This document shows, piece by piece, positions 53,122 to 62,182 of a stretch of 64,000 bases of DNA. Position numbers and translations under genes: made by a program. The number at the start of each line of letters is the position of its first letter. Position 1 is the first letter of the stretch. Below the pieces are notes generated by a model, which did no database searches, was not told the DNA's origin, and saw nothing but the letters and a program-made list of their open reading frames with translations. The DNA lies in the NCBI RefSeq assembly GCF_003712105.1, contig NZ_RHLG01000001.1:496001-560000 (forward strand). Direction: 5' to 3'. The stretch is from Winogradskyella sp. (GTDB taxonomy: Bacteria > Bacteroidota > Bacteroidia > Flavobacteriales > Flavobacteriaceae).

Positions 53122-53636
53122 TGACATTAGTAAACAATTATATTTTTAAAGCATTAGACGCATATCCTTATGAGTTAGAAGAAGCTATCGAAGCATTAAA
53201 CTATGCGTTGTCTTATGACGAGAAAAACACAATGGCTTTGTGTTTAATGGGGCGTATTTATGCCGAGACTTTACACGACTATGAAAAGGCTAAGACTGTT
53301 TATTCCGAAGCTCTTACAGAAAATGTTAATGCATTTCATATCTATCCACATTACATAAATCTTTTGCTGTGGAATGAGGACTATGAAGAAGCAGAACGGT
53401 TTATTGATTTTGCTTTAACCGTAAAGGGTTCTGATAAAGCGGTTTTATATTACAAAAAAGCTATATTTTATGAACAACAAACACGTTATAAAGAAGCTTT
53501 ATTGCAACTAAAGTTAGCAAAGCGTTACACTTATAATGGGAGTTTTATGAGTGATATTAGCGCAGCTAAATCGCGTATTAAAGATAAAATGCCACAAAAG
53601 AAAACGGCCAAAAAGAAAACGAAAAAAGCAGATTAA
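53121..53636 (+). CDS. Tetratricopeptide repeat protein
   Basis: 171 residues with about four TPR-like helix pairs (YELEEAIEALNYALSYDEKN, MALCLMGRIYAETLHDYEKA, NLLLWNEDYEEAERFIDF, YKEALLQLKLAK) and a basic tail KKTAKKKTKKAD. Its start overlaps the prfH stop by one base. Probably an adapter; the basic tail suggests contact with RNA or ribosomes (inference). Confidence 0.8.
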   Translation: MTLVNNYIFKALDAYPYELEEAIEALNYALSYDEKNTMALCLMGRIYAETLHDYEKAKTVYSEALTENVNAFHIYPHYINLLLWNEDYEEAERFIDFALTVKGSDKAVLYYKKAIFYEQQTRYKEALLQLKLAKRYTYNGSFMSDISAAKSRIKDKMPQKKTAKKKTKKAD

Positions 53637-53662
53637 CTTCGATTAGTCTGCTTTTTTATTTA
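53622..53662. terminator. Bidirectional terminator between convergent operons
   Basis: AAAAAAGCAGA/TCTGCTTTTTT stem around a 14-base loop; lies on the stop codon of the TPR gene and on the 3' end of the RND exporter gene. Confidence 0.8.
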
Positions 53663-55905
53663 TCAAACCGCTTCAACAACGCGGGTAAATAAAAGATGTC
53701 TGTAATTAACGCAATGGCTACTGTAACTGCGCAAAGCAAACCAAAATCTCTTACAGATGGCACTGCGCTTGAGGCAATAATTAAAAACCCCGAAACTAAA
53801 GCAACTGTAGTAGAAAACAATGCACTACCTGTGTAATGCATAGCATTATCCATACGCGTTTCTGACGAGCCTTGGACACGTTTACTCTTACGGTATTTAT
53901 GTACTAAATGAATGGTGTCGTCCATTGCAATACCCAGCATTATCGGTGTAATCATGGCTGTAGATACATCTAGTGGAATATCTAATAAGCTCATAAAAAT
54001 AGCCAGAATGGCAAGTGGTAATATATTCGGAATCAGTACTAAAATCGTAGTCCTAATGCTTTTTATAAAAAACCAAAGACACAAAAATGCAACAAAAAAT
54101 GCTGCAAAAAACGATTTGAATTGCGTTTGTAAAATAAAGTCGTTTAACTGCGAAAACACTACCGAAAACCCATTGATTTTTAAATCATACTTATCTGTTT
54201 CAAACGTATTCTTAAACGCAATTTTTATATCGGACAATACTTTTTCAAGTTCAGAGGTTTTAATTTCTCTTACACCTAATGTTATTCCCGCAGTAGTATA
54301 ATCTTCAGAAAATAATTTGAAAAAGTCATCACTATTATCGCCAATTTCAGACAGTGTGGCATCGATCTTTTCTTTGGAAATATTGGATTGAAATAACAAT
54401 GGTGAGCGTTGCTCTAAAAAACGTTTCACATTTATTACAGAAACTGGCGCTGATAATAACGCATTTTTACTCAATGCATCTTGCAGTCTTTCTAGCTTTT
54501 TAAGAGCATCACGCTCCAGCATCGTTCCGTTTTTGGCAGTGATGTTAAGCTGTAATCTTGAGCTGCTATTGAGTTTACTTTCTACTAAACGCAAATCTTC
54601 CTTTGCTTGTCCTTCGGCTAAAAGGTCTAACGAATTGGTGTCGATTTTCACCATAAAAATTGAATACAGCCCAAACAGCAAAATCAACGTTGATATTACA
54701 ATAATGCTGTTTTTGTATTGTGAGGTAAAACGGTTTAACCAATTAATCGTCTTGGTTTGACTAAAAGCAGTTAGCTTTAAAATTGGCTTAGCTGCTTTAA
54801 AATCTAAATTCATAAAACTGAAGCCAATTATAGTTACTACATATACTAAAACAAAGGCAAGCACTAAGCCAATACATGTAAAAACACCCATGTTTTTAAA
54901 AGCTGGTAAGGGCGATAAGTACAATGCAAAATAACCAACAAACGTAGTCAAGGTAGTGTAGAAGCATGGAGTAACACTCTTTCTGACCGCAAGAGTTAAT
55001 AAGTCTAACTTTTCAAGATTCTCGTTTTCAAGGCCTTCTTTATGGTATATATTAATAATATGCACCGCATCACTAACACTATACACCATAAGTATGGTAG
55101 GTATCAGCATAGAAATCATATTCAGTGCAAAACCAAACGACGTAATAATCCCGAATAAAATAGAAATTGGTATCGCCACACATAACAATGACACTATTAA
55201 ATAGCGTTTGCTTGGTAGTAAAAACAATAGCATTGTAGTGATAACCAAAACGGTTAAAATCCCAAATACTAAACTCTCTTTGTAAATGCCTTTGCTATAA
55301 GCTTCATTAAGTACAGGTGCACCAGAAAGGTGGTAGTCATCATAATAGTTTTCTATTACAGCTCTAATCTCGCCCGCAATAACTTCTCGTTTTTCCTCAA
55401 TAGTAGGTGTTGGGTTTAACTGAATGTAAAAGAATAGGTTTTTATAATCGTCAGTAACGAGTCGTTGGGTAATGTTGGGCAACTTTTTAAACAGATTTTT
55501 TAATCCTCTTTCGCTACGTTTGGGGTTGTATAAGTCATCAAACAATAGCTTTTTATTAGTGTAAATAGGATACTTGGCCGTTGCTAAACTAAATGAGGTT
55601 TTTACGTACCATAACGAATCTATACCTGAGTGTAATTGTTTAAGCTGGTTGATGTTGGATTCTGCGAGTGCATTTTCAACAGGTAGCATTCCAACAAAAA
55701 TTTCGTCAGACCCAAAACGCTCCTGATAATCAATATAGGCTCTATAACTTGGATCGTCTTCTAAAAACCAAATACCTAAAGAATTATCAACGCTGAGCTT
55801 ATTCATAGTTTGATAACTAGAAAATCCCATCAACAAAGCAAGAACTACAATAATTGCGATTCTGAACTTAATAATTGTTGCTATAATTCGTCTTAATCGT
55901 TCCAT
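53656..55905 (-). CDS. MMPL/RND-family exporter (HAE3-like)
   Basis: 749 residues with two homologous halves of six membrane helices each and two large periplasmic domains. Conserved inner-helix motifs: MVYSVSDAVHIINIYHKEG in half 1 and MLGIAMDDTIHLVHKYRKSK in half 2 (D-A/T-x-H form as in HpnN-type lipid exporters). An inner-membrane pump of this group typically moves lipids or lipid-like molecules to the periplasm, fitting the downstream place in a phenolic-lipid-type operon. Start overlaps the PPTase stop by one base. Confidence 0.9.
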   Translation of the reverse strand: MERLRRIIATIIKFRIAIIVVLALLMGFSSYQTMNKLSVDNSLGIWFLEDDPSYRAYIDYQERFGSDEIFVGMLPVENALAESNINQLKQLHSGIDSLWYVKTSFSLATAKYPIYTNKKLLFDDLYNPKRSERGLKNLFKKLPNITQRLVTDDYKNLFFYIQLNPTPTIEEKREVIAGEIRAVIENYYDDYHLSGAPVLNEAYSKGIYKESLVFGILTVLVITTMLLFLLPSKRYLIVSLLCVAIPISILFGIITSFGFALNMISMLIPTILMVYSVSDAVHIINIYHKEGLENENLEKLDLLTLAVRKSVTPCFYTTLTTFVGYFALYLSPLPAFKNMGVFTCIGLVLAFVLVYVVTIIGFSFMNLDFKAAKPILKLTAFSQTKTINWLNRFTSQYKNSIIVISTLILLFGLYSIFMVKIDTNSLDLLAEGQAKEDLRLVESKLNSSSRLQLNITAKNGTMLERDALKKLERLQDALSKNALLSAPVSVINVKRFLEQRSPLLFQSNISKEKIDATLSEIGDNSDDFFKLFSEDYTTAGITLGVREIKTSELEKVLSDIKIAFKNTFETDKYDLKINGFSVVFSQLNDFILQTQFKSFFAAFFVAFLCLWFFIKSIRTTILVLIPNILPLAILAIFMSLLDIPLDVSTAMITPIMLGIAMDDTIHLVHKYRKSKRVQGSSETRMDNAMHYTGSALFSTTVALVSGFLIIASSAVPSVRDFGLLCAVTVAIALITDIFYLPALLKRFDK

Positions 55906-56465
55906 TAGGCTATTGCAAAAGCTCCGTATTTACCATGATGTGTCATACTTATTCTAATATGCTTTGAATTAAAATAAACACTTGGGGTTCCGTATTCATT
56001 TTTCTTTAAAGTTAATTCTTCTGAAATATCATATTTGTTAGATACAGCATTTAAGAGACTTTGTCTTAATTCTATGCTGTTAGTTTGAATTGCTTCACTG
56101 CCAAATTCCACTATTTCGGAATTAAATATTTTTGGTTGAAGTCTGGCTTCGGAAATTATATAATTCGACGATGTTTTAGTTTCAACATAACACTTGAAAT
56201 CTTTAAATAAAACTTCACCTGAATCACCTTTTATAAAACACTCAAATCCTTTTGGATTGTAAAATCGGCTCGGGTAGAGTTGTGTATAGAGCTTATACGC
56301 TGCTTCTTTCATACTCCACAAGCGCCAAACCATTAAAAATGGGGTTTTGGAATTATAAATACGATCTCGCTCTCTTTGAGAAAACAGTTTTTCTAAAAAT
56401 CGAGGCCTTTGCCAGTTAGACTGTTGTTGAGCAAGGTTAATATCTACAATATCGTTGCCGACCAT
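55905..56465 (-). CDS. 4'-phosphopantetheinyl transferase
   Basis: 186 residues. Conserved motifs MVGNDIVDI (metal-binding Asp) and WSMKEAAYKL (residues 50-59). Transfers phosphopantetheine from CoA to carrier proteins; likely target is the ACP encoded just upstream (56465-56719), with which it overlaps by one base. Confidence 0.9.
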   Translation of the reverse strand: MVGNDIVDINLAQQQSNWQRPRFLEKLFSQRERDRIYNSKTPFLMVWRLWSMKEAAYKLYTQLYPSRFYNPKGFECFIKGDSGEVLFKDFKCYVETKTSSNYIISEARLQPKIFNSEIVEFGSEAIQTNSIELRQSLLNAVSNKYDISEELTLKKNEYGTPSVYFNSKHIRISMTHHGKYGAFAIA

Positions 56466-56719
56466 TAAGCGCTGAGTTTTTCTTTAACTATGGCCATTGC
56501 AGACTTTACATCGAGCATTTTTTCCATGTCTTCATTTTCAAGACGAATATCAAATTCATCTTCTATGTCGAGAATAATATCGACCAAATTGGCTGAATTG
56601 ATTTTTAAGTCTTTTATGAAATCCGTGTCTTCATTTAACACTTTGAAAGCGTCTTCGTCTTGCACATAAGGCGAAACAATTGCCTTGAGCTTTGCTATTA
56701 AGTCTTGGTTAGTAGTCAT
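56465..56719 (-). CDS. Acyl carrier protein of the type III PKS operon
   Basis: 84 residues. Four-helix ACP with LxINSANLVDIILDIEDEFD: phosphopantetheine Ser42 preceded by Asn instead of the usual Asp of DSL. This distinguishes it from the housekeeping ACP at 13142. Presumably carries the acyl starter made by the KS/DH/ER set of this operon. Confidence 0.88.
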   Translation of the reverse strand: MTTNQDLIAKLKAIVSPYVQDEDAFKVLNEDTDFIKDLKINSANLVDIILDIEDEFDIRLENEDMEKMLDVKSAMAIVKEKLSA

Positions 56720-56739
56720 AGCGATTTTTATATGTAAAG

Positions 56740-58014
56740 TTACGCTATATATCTTTTAAATAAAACACAAGCATTGACATCACCAAAACCAAAACTTGCT
56801 TTCGCAATAATATCAAAATTAAAATCTATTTTTTCGGTTGGCACTTTATCTGAAGTTATTAATGCTTCGATTTCAGGATGCAAATCTTCACAATTTATAT
56901 TAGGTGCTACAAACTGCTCTTTAAGCTGAATCACGCTTGCCACACATTCTATAGCACCTGCGGCGGCCAAACAATGCCCGATTGTAGATTTAGTAGAGTT
57001 AATAAAAGGAAAATTGCTCTTGTTTCTGTTTAAGGCTTTTGTCCAATTTTCAATTTCTAAGACATCTTTTGTGGTTGCTGTCAAATGCCCATTTATAACC
57101 TGAATGGCATTTGCAACAACTCCCGAATTTTCAATTGCCTTTTCTATACAGCGTTGCACTGCTTCAGCATTTGGTGCTGTTAAGGTTCCGCCTTTGCGTT
57201 GTCCTCCAGAATTTACTTCACCACCTAAAACCTCAGCATATATTTTAGTATTGCGCTCTAATGCGCTTTCTAACGATTCCAAAACCAAAGCGCCTGCACC
57301 ACTTCCAGGCACGAAGCCAGAAGCACTTTCACTCATTGGTCTTGAACCATTTTGTGGATTATCATTATGCTTGTAAGTCATAACGCGCATGGCATCAAAT
57401 CCGCCCCAAACGTATGGACCATGATCACTACAACTACCTACGAGCATGCGTTTTGCTTTTCCGTTTTGGATTCGCTCAAAACCCATAAGTAAAGCTTCAG
57501 TTCCTGTACTACAGGCCGAAGAATTGGTTGTGACTTGATTGCCCAAACCTAATATGCCACCTAGATATGCACTTATACCACTAGCCATAGTTTGTAGAAC
57601 AATTGTGCTTCCAAGTCTACGCACATTACCTTCGTCTAATTTGTAAATGGCTTCGCGAAATTTTTCAACTCCAGAAGTTCCTGTGCCAAAAATTAAACCC
57701 GTATCGTAATCCAATTCGCTTTCGGAAGTTTTATCAAAACCCGCATCTTTCCAGGCATCAATACCTGCAATGCAACCGTACAAAATACCCGAGCTATTAA
57801 AACCTCGTAGCTGTAAATCGGTAAAATATTCTGATGTTAATTCGTCAGAAACCCTTGGGATTCCTCCTATTTGGCATGAAAAATTTAAGTCCTTAAGTTC
57901 TTGATGAAACGAAATGCCTGAAGTGCCATTTTTTAGCGCTTTAGTGAATTCTGAAACACCAACTCCATTTGGCGCTACAACTCCTAATCCTGTTATGACA
58001 ACTCTATTTTTCAT
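56740..58014 (-). CDS. Beta-ketoacyl-ACP synthase (operon-specific)
   Basis: 424 residues, FabF-like condensing enzyme with Cys168 (NSSACSTGTEA), His310 (INGHLTATTKD) and His347 (KSTIGHCLAAAGA). The first His motif differs from standard THGTST in having Gly-His-Leu-Thr. Distinct from fabF at 11878. Stop/start overlap of 4 nt with the dehydratase gene. Probably elongates the acyl chain that primes the type III PKS. Confidence 0.9.
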   Translation of the reverse strand: MKNRVVITGLGVVAPNGVGVSEFTKALKNGTSGISFHQELKDLNFSCQIGGIPRVSDELTSEYFTDLQLRGFNSSGILYGCIAGIDAWKDAGFDKTSESELDYDTGLIFGTGTSGVEKFREAIYKLDEGNVRRLGSTIVLQTMASGISAYLGGILGLGNQVTTNSSACSTGTEALLMGFERIQNGKAKRMLVGSCSDHGPYVWGGFDAMRVMTYKHNDNPQNGSRPMSESASGFVPGSGAGALVLESLESALERNTKIYAEVLGGEVNSGGQRKGGTLTAPNAEAVQRCIEKAIENSGVVANAIQVINGHLTATTKDVLEIENWTKALNRNKSNFPFINSTKSTIGHCLAAAGAIECVASVIQLKEQFVAPNINCEDLHPEIEALITSDKVPTEKIDFNFDIIAKASFGFGDVNACVLFKRYIA

Positions 58015-58448
58015 CCTTTCAGCATTCCTGAAATTGTACCTCGTGCAACCAACTCGCCTTTAGTGTTCAACATCTTTACTTTGCACTTTAATTTATGGAA
58101 ACGAAACACGTCTTTTTCTGAAACTACAGTTACCTTTTCTTCAGGTAAAACTGGCAAATAAAAATCTATACTATTCGATGTTAAGGCTATTTGAGGTTTG
58201 TTTTCACTTTCTAATTCGGTGCTTAATAAATATATGCCTAAGCAGACCAAGCCTATTTGCGCCATGCATTCCGTAAGGATAACTCCGGGAGTTATGGGGT
58301 TATCTTTAAAGTGTCCTTCATAAAACGACTCGTCTTGTTTAAAGGTGTAATGGCCTGTAATTCCATCTTCTGAAATCACATCAATGCCATCTACAAACAA
58401 AAAGGGTTTTTGATACGGTAAAAGTGCTATGATTTGTTTTTTATTCAT
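58011..58448 (-). CDS. FabZ/FabA-like hydroxyacyl-ACP dehydratase
   Basis: 145 residues from the ATG at 58448. The frame can begin at 58457 but that codon lies inside the palindromic repeat, so the second ATG (MNKKQIIALLPYQKPFLFVDG) is chosen. Hot-dog fold: YQKPFLFVDGI, EGHFKDNPITPGVILTECMAQ with the catalytic His and Glu. Dehydrates beta-hydroxyacyl-ACP. Overlaps the KS gene by 4 nt. Confidence 0.87.
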   Translation of the reverse strand: MNKKQIIALLPYQKPFLFVDGIDVISEDGITGHYTFKQDESFYEGHFKDNPITPGVILTECMAQIGLVCLGIYLLSTELESENKPQIALTSNSIDFYLPVLPEEKVTVVSEKDVFRFHKLKCKVKMLNTKGELVARGTISGMLKG

Positions 58449-58452
58449 TTTT

Positions 58453-58477
58453 GTCATTCCTGCGCAGGCAGGAATCT
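58453..58477. repeat. Palindromic intergenic repeat, GTCATTCCTG family, copy 2
   Basis: GTCATTCCTGCGCAGGCAGGAATCT; same family as 39656-39680. It sits between the dehydratase and reductase genes, and its CAT on the plus strand is the outermost possible start codon of the dehydratase. Confidence 0.75.
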
Positions 58478-58486
58478 CTACTTTTT

Positions 58487-59290
58487 TTAACTCAAATGTT
58501 CTCCGCCATCAACAGGAATTATTGTTCCTGTTATCCAAGCAGCTTCGTCTTTACTTAACAAATAAACTGCATTAGCTACATCTTCTGGTAATGTTAAGCG
58601 TTTATTTGGGTTGCGTTTTAAGGTATGCTTTATTATTTTTTCGCTTCCTGGAATCATTCGCAATGAAGATGTATCTGTTACACCTGCTTGTATGCAATTT
58701 GCTTTAATTCCATACGATGCAAACTCTAAAGCAATACTTCTAGTTATGGCTTCTAATGTGACTTTTGCTGCAGATACTGCTGCGTAGCTTTGCCAAGCTT
58801 TAGAATTGCCTTCACTAGTGAAACTTAGTATTCTTGCATCACTTGTAAAAAGTTTAGCTTCAAATAGTGCTTTAGTCCAATCGTATAAACTAATTCCCAT
58901 GGCATTTATAGTTAAGGCAAAATCATCATGCTTTAACGTTGATTTATCATCAGATACCATAGGTTTTAAATTTCCTTTGGCAACACTATGAACCAATGTT
59001 CTGATTTTTTCTGATGTACTGAATTCAGTTGTTAATGCTTCAACAATTTCAGTTCGCTTTTCAGATTTAAACGCATCAGAATTGAATGTTTTAAGCTTAA
59101 CACCTTCTTGTTTTATGGTTTCAAATTCTTTTTGAATCGTGTCTTCTTGCGCTTTAGAGCTGCGATATACTATGCATATATTCATGCCGTGCATGGCGAG
59201 TTTTTTGGCCGTTGCTAAACCTAATCCGCTGCTACCGCCTAAAATTAAAGCCCAATAATTTTTATTTTGAAATACTTTCATATTCACCAT
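58487..59290 (-). CDS. SDR-family enoyl-ACP reductase-like protein
   Basis: 267 residues. Rossmann motif GGSSGLGLA and active-site YAAVSAAK with a Tyr-x6-Lys spacing, the spacing of FabI/FabL enoyl reductases rather than the Tyr-x3-Lys of classical SDRs. Likely reduces enoyl-ACP in the operon-specific chain elongation cycle. No ketoreductase is encoded in the operon, so the housekeeping FabG must act. Overlaps the PKS gene end by 7 nt. Confidence 0.78.
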   Translation of the reverse strand: MVNMKVFQNKNYWALILGGSSGLGLATAKKLAMHGMNICIVYRSSKAQEDTIQKEFETIKQEGVKLKTFNSDAFKSEKRTEIVEALTTEFSTSEKIRTLVHSVAKGNLKPMVSDDKSTLKHDDFALTINAMGISLYDWTKALFEAKLFTSDARILSFTSEGNSKAWQSYAAVSAAKVTLEAITRSIALEFASYGIKANCIQAGVTDTSSLRMIPGSEKIIKHTLKRNPNKRLTLPEDVANAVYLLSKDEAAWITGTIIPVDGGEHLS

Positions 59291-60336
59291 TCTAATAAAA
59301 TACGCTGAGCAGAAAAGCCTGGCCCAAAACTCAGCATTATTCCTTTATCGCCTTGTGGCAAATCTCTATCCATAAATCGTTCTAAAACGTAAAGCACAGT
59401 TGCACTACTCATGTTGCCATACAGTCGTAATACTTCTTTTGTGTCGTCTATGTTTTTGCCTAAATCTCCAAATAATTCTTCTACGGTTTGTACTATTTTT
59501 TTGCCACCTGGATGAAAAACCAAATGGTCGATGTCCTTAATTGTTAAATTGTTTTGCTCCAAAAATGGGTGAATGATTTTTGGAAAATGCTCCGCAATAG
59601 TTTCTGGCACAGATTGGTCTAATACCATCTGAAGCCCTGAATTTACCAATTTAAAACCCATCATATGGCTAGCATCATAAAAATGATACATGGCTTCGTC
59701 TTTAATTTCTGGTCCCTTTTCATTCTCATATGATGATAGAATAACACTTGCACATCCATCTCCAAAAATTGCTGCACTAACAATATTTACCATCGAATAA
59801 TCCTCTAGTTGAAACGTTGCCGTAGGTGATTCAACAGCAATGACGACAGCTCGTTTATTTGGATTGGCTTTCAAGAAGTTTTTGGCATAAATAATCCCCG
59901 AAACACCAGCTGCGCATCCCATTTCAGTTACTGGTAATCGCACAATATCTTGTTTCATCTTTAGGCTATTGATTAAATAGGCATCTAGAGATGGAATCAT
60001 AATACCTGTGCAGCTTACTGTAATGATAAAGTCAATATCAGTAGATTTTAAATTCGCTTTTTCGAGTGCTTTTATAAGACTTTGTTCCGCGAGTTTTATA
60101 CTTTCTTTGACGTAGATATTGTTCTTTTCTTCAAAAGATGTTTTTAAAAAAACATCTTCGGCATCCATTATAGAATAACGCTTATCTACTGCTGCATTTT
60201 CAAAAATCTTTAAAACCTTTCGCTTAAAACGTTCTTCTTGTCCTTCTAACCACAATTCGACATAAGGTAAAATATCCTTTGTTTCACGTGTATATTGAGG
60301 TAGCTGCTTGGCTACAGATGTAATGCGAACTGCCAT
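59284..60336 (-). CDS. Type III polyketide synthase
   Basis: 350 residues of the chalcone/stilbene synthase superfamily. Catalytic triad: Cys141 (MGCAAGVSG), His275 (VFHPGGKKIV) and Asn308 (YGNMSS). Uses an acyl starter and malonyl units to build pyrone, resorcinol or phloroglucinol rings. Starter and ring type cannot be predicted. Directly coupled with a methyltransferase gene (1-nt overlap) and flavoprotein, as in the SrsABC system for methylated phenolic lipids and quinones in Streptomyces. Confidence 0.9.
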   Translation of the reverse strand: MAVRITSVAKQLPQYTRETKDILPYVELWLEGQEERFKRKVLKIFENAAVDKRYSIMDAEDVFLKTSFEEKNNIYVKESIKLAEQSLIKALEKANLKSTDIDFIITVSCTGIMIPSLDAYLINSLKMKQDIVRLPVTEMGCAAGVSGIIYAKNFLKANPNKRAVVIAVESPTATFQLEDYSMVNIVSAAIFGDGCASVILSSYENEKGPEIKDEAMYHFYDASHMMGFKLVNSGLQMVLDQSVPETIAEHFPKIIHPFLEQNNLTIKDIDHLVFHPGGKKIVQTVEELFGDLGKNIDDTKEVLRLYGNMSSATVLYVLERFMDRDLPQGDKGIMLSFGPGFSAQRILLEW

Positions 60337-61052
60337 TAACTTGTAGTATTAATTAGCCATTGGTAGCGGAAAGCCCATTTCCAATGTATTTGTGATTTGA
60401 GACCAAGTTGATCACTTAACTGTTCTAAATCTTCTCTTTTAAATGCTCGTAAAATAGAGGTTAATCCATCTTGAACTATCATATGATTTGAAATCCCTAG
60501 ACTTAATATTTTGAATAATCCATACGCAATTGCGTTGCGATGCAGATCGTTTATAACAATTCCTATTTTAGTTTTTAAGGTTAGTGTTTTCAGTAGGCCT
60601 TTTATTTCTTCTTCTTTGAAATGATGCAAAAACAAAGTCGCCAAGACGATATCATATTCACGCTGAATGAAATCTTCAGAAAATATGTCCTCATTTATAA
60701 ATGATAGCTCGTTATAATCACCCGATAATTCGTTGGCATAATCTATAGCATCCTGATTTGCATCAACGCCGATAAGCTTAAACTTATAACCATTTTTACG
60801 CCCATAATCTGCAACTAACCGCAACAAATCACCATGTCCGCAGCCCAAATCTATAATCGTATATGTTTTGCCTTTAGGTTTGTTTTTTAGCAATTGTGTT
60901 ATGCCATTAATGGTGATGCGATTGCCACCAAGCCATTTGTTAATGTTACCCAGTTTATCTAAAGTATCGCGCAACAAATCGCCTTTCATGGAAAAATCAT
61001 CCATGATTTCTTGAGCATCACTTCGATATGTAGTGTCTACGAATAACGCCAT
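60336..61052 (-). CDS. SAM-dependent methyltransferase
   Basis: 238 residues, class I fold: motif I IIDLGCGHGDLLRLV, motif II IVLATLFLHHF. Probably O- or C-methylates the aromatic product of the PKS (inference from gene order). Overlaps both neighbours by one base. Confidence 0.86.
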   Translation of the reverse strand: MALFVDTTYRSDAQEIMDDFSMKGDLLRDTLDKLGNINKWLGGNRITINGITQLLKNKPKGKTYTIIDLGCGHGDLLRLVADYGRKNGYKFKLIGVDANQDAIDYANELSGDYNELSFINEDIFSEDFIQREYDIVLATLFLHHFKEEEIKGLLKTLTLKTKIGIVINDLHRNAIAYGLFKILSLGISNHMIVQDGLTSILRAFKREDLEQLSDQLGLKSQIHWKWAFRYQWLINTTS

Positions 61053-62182
61053 TATAATTGCATCGGTTTTCCGTGGGTCATTTTAATAATTCGCGGCACC
61101 AAAAATGGAAACCACTTTAAGAATGTCAACAATCTTGGCGCCAACCAATCCTGCCGAAATAAAAAGGCAATCGTGTGTCCAACTTTCAACCTAAAACCAA
61201 ATGTTTGCTGCCACTGCTTTTTGTAAAGTGTTTCCATTTGCTCTCGGGATGTTATTTTTCCTTCAAGGTAATCAATAATTACTTTCGATGCTAATTGAGC
61301 ACCTCGTATCGCCATACCCATACCGTTGCCACATAATGGGTGAATCATGCCTGCTGAATCTCCACACATAAGCATGTGATTTTCTACTGGTGATTTTGTT
61401 TCAAACGAAATCTGACTTATAGTTAATGGCTTGTCAAATTCTTGGATAGTGCTTTGAAAAATTGTCTTTAAGTCTTTATTCTGAAACATTACAGCATCTT
61501 GAAAAGCTTCTATGGATTTATATTTTTTGAACGATTTGTAGCTTGTAATATAGCATAGATTGATGTGATCATTCTCCACTTTTGAAACACCACAATAACC
61601 GCCTTTAAAATTGTGAAGCGCAACTGTATCTTCAGGAAAATTACCAGACACATGTGTTTTAACTCCTAAATAAGGTGACTTTTTCTTGATGAATTTTCTT
61701 TGAAATTTTACATCTAGGGTTGAACGTTTACCAAATGCACCAATAACAATTTCAGACTCCAAATTGTGATTAGATTTTGTTTGAATCGTGAATGAATTGT
61801 CTGAAAAGCTTACATCCAAAACAGTATCGGTCATTACCTCAATGCCATGTCCTAATGCGAGCTTATACAATTCAAAATCTAAAGTATAACGGCTTATTCC
61901 AAATCCGCCAAGTGGTAATTTGGCTTTAATTGTTTTGTTATTGTGCGTTGTGAGTTGAAATTCTGAAATGTGTTTTGCTCCGTAATCAAACGGATTGAAT
62001 CCTAAAAACTTCAAATAAGGTAAAACTTCATTAGATACATATTCGCCACAAACCTTATGTTTTGGGTAGGTGTTTTTTTCAATTAAAGCAACATAAAACC
62101 CGTGTTTAGATAAATGTATGGCGCTGGTTAACCCAGCCAAACCGCCACCAATTATTACAACATCTGTTTTGGTTTTATGCAT
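61052..62182 (-). CDS. FAD-dependent oxidoreductase (geranylgeranyl reductase/hydroxylase-like)
   Basis: 376 residues. FAD motif VVIIGGGLAGLTSAIHLSKHG and the second signature MLCGDSAGMIHPLCGNGMG. Groups with flavin monooxygenases and geranylgeranyl reductases; hydroxylation of a phenolic ring, as by SrsC, is the favoured reading, saturation of a double bond the alternative. The ten-gene operon starts with YceI just upstream. Confidence 0.83.
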   Translation of the reverse strand: MHKTKTDVVIIGGGLAGLTSAIHLSKHGFYVALIEKNTYPKHKVCGEYVSNEVLPYLKFLGFNPFDYGAKHISEFQLTTHNNKTIKAKLPLGGFGISRYTLDFELYKLALGHGIEVMTDTVLDVSFSDNSFTIQTKSNHNLESEIVIGAFGKRSTLDVKFQRKFIKKKSPYLGVKTHVSGNFPEDTVALHNFKGGYCGVSKVENDHINLCYITSYKSFKKYKSIEAFQDAVMFQNKDLKTIFQSTIQEFDKPLTISQISFETKSPVENHMLMCGDSAGMIHPLCGNGMGMAIRGAQLASKVIIDYLEGKITSREQMETLYKKQWQQTFGFRLKVGHTIAFLFRQDWLAPRLLTFLKWFPFLVPRIIKMTHGKPMQL

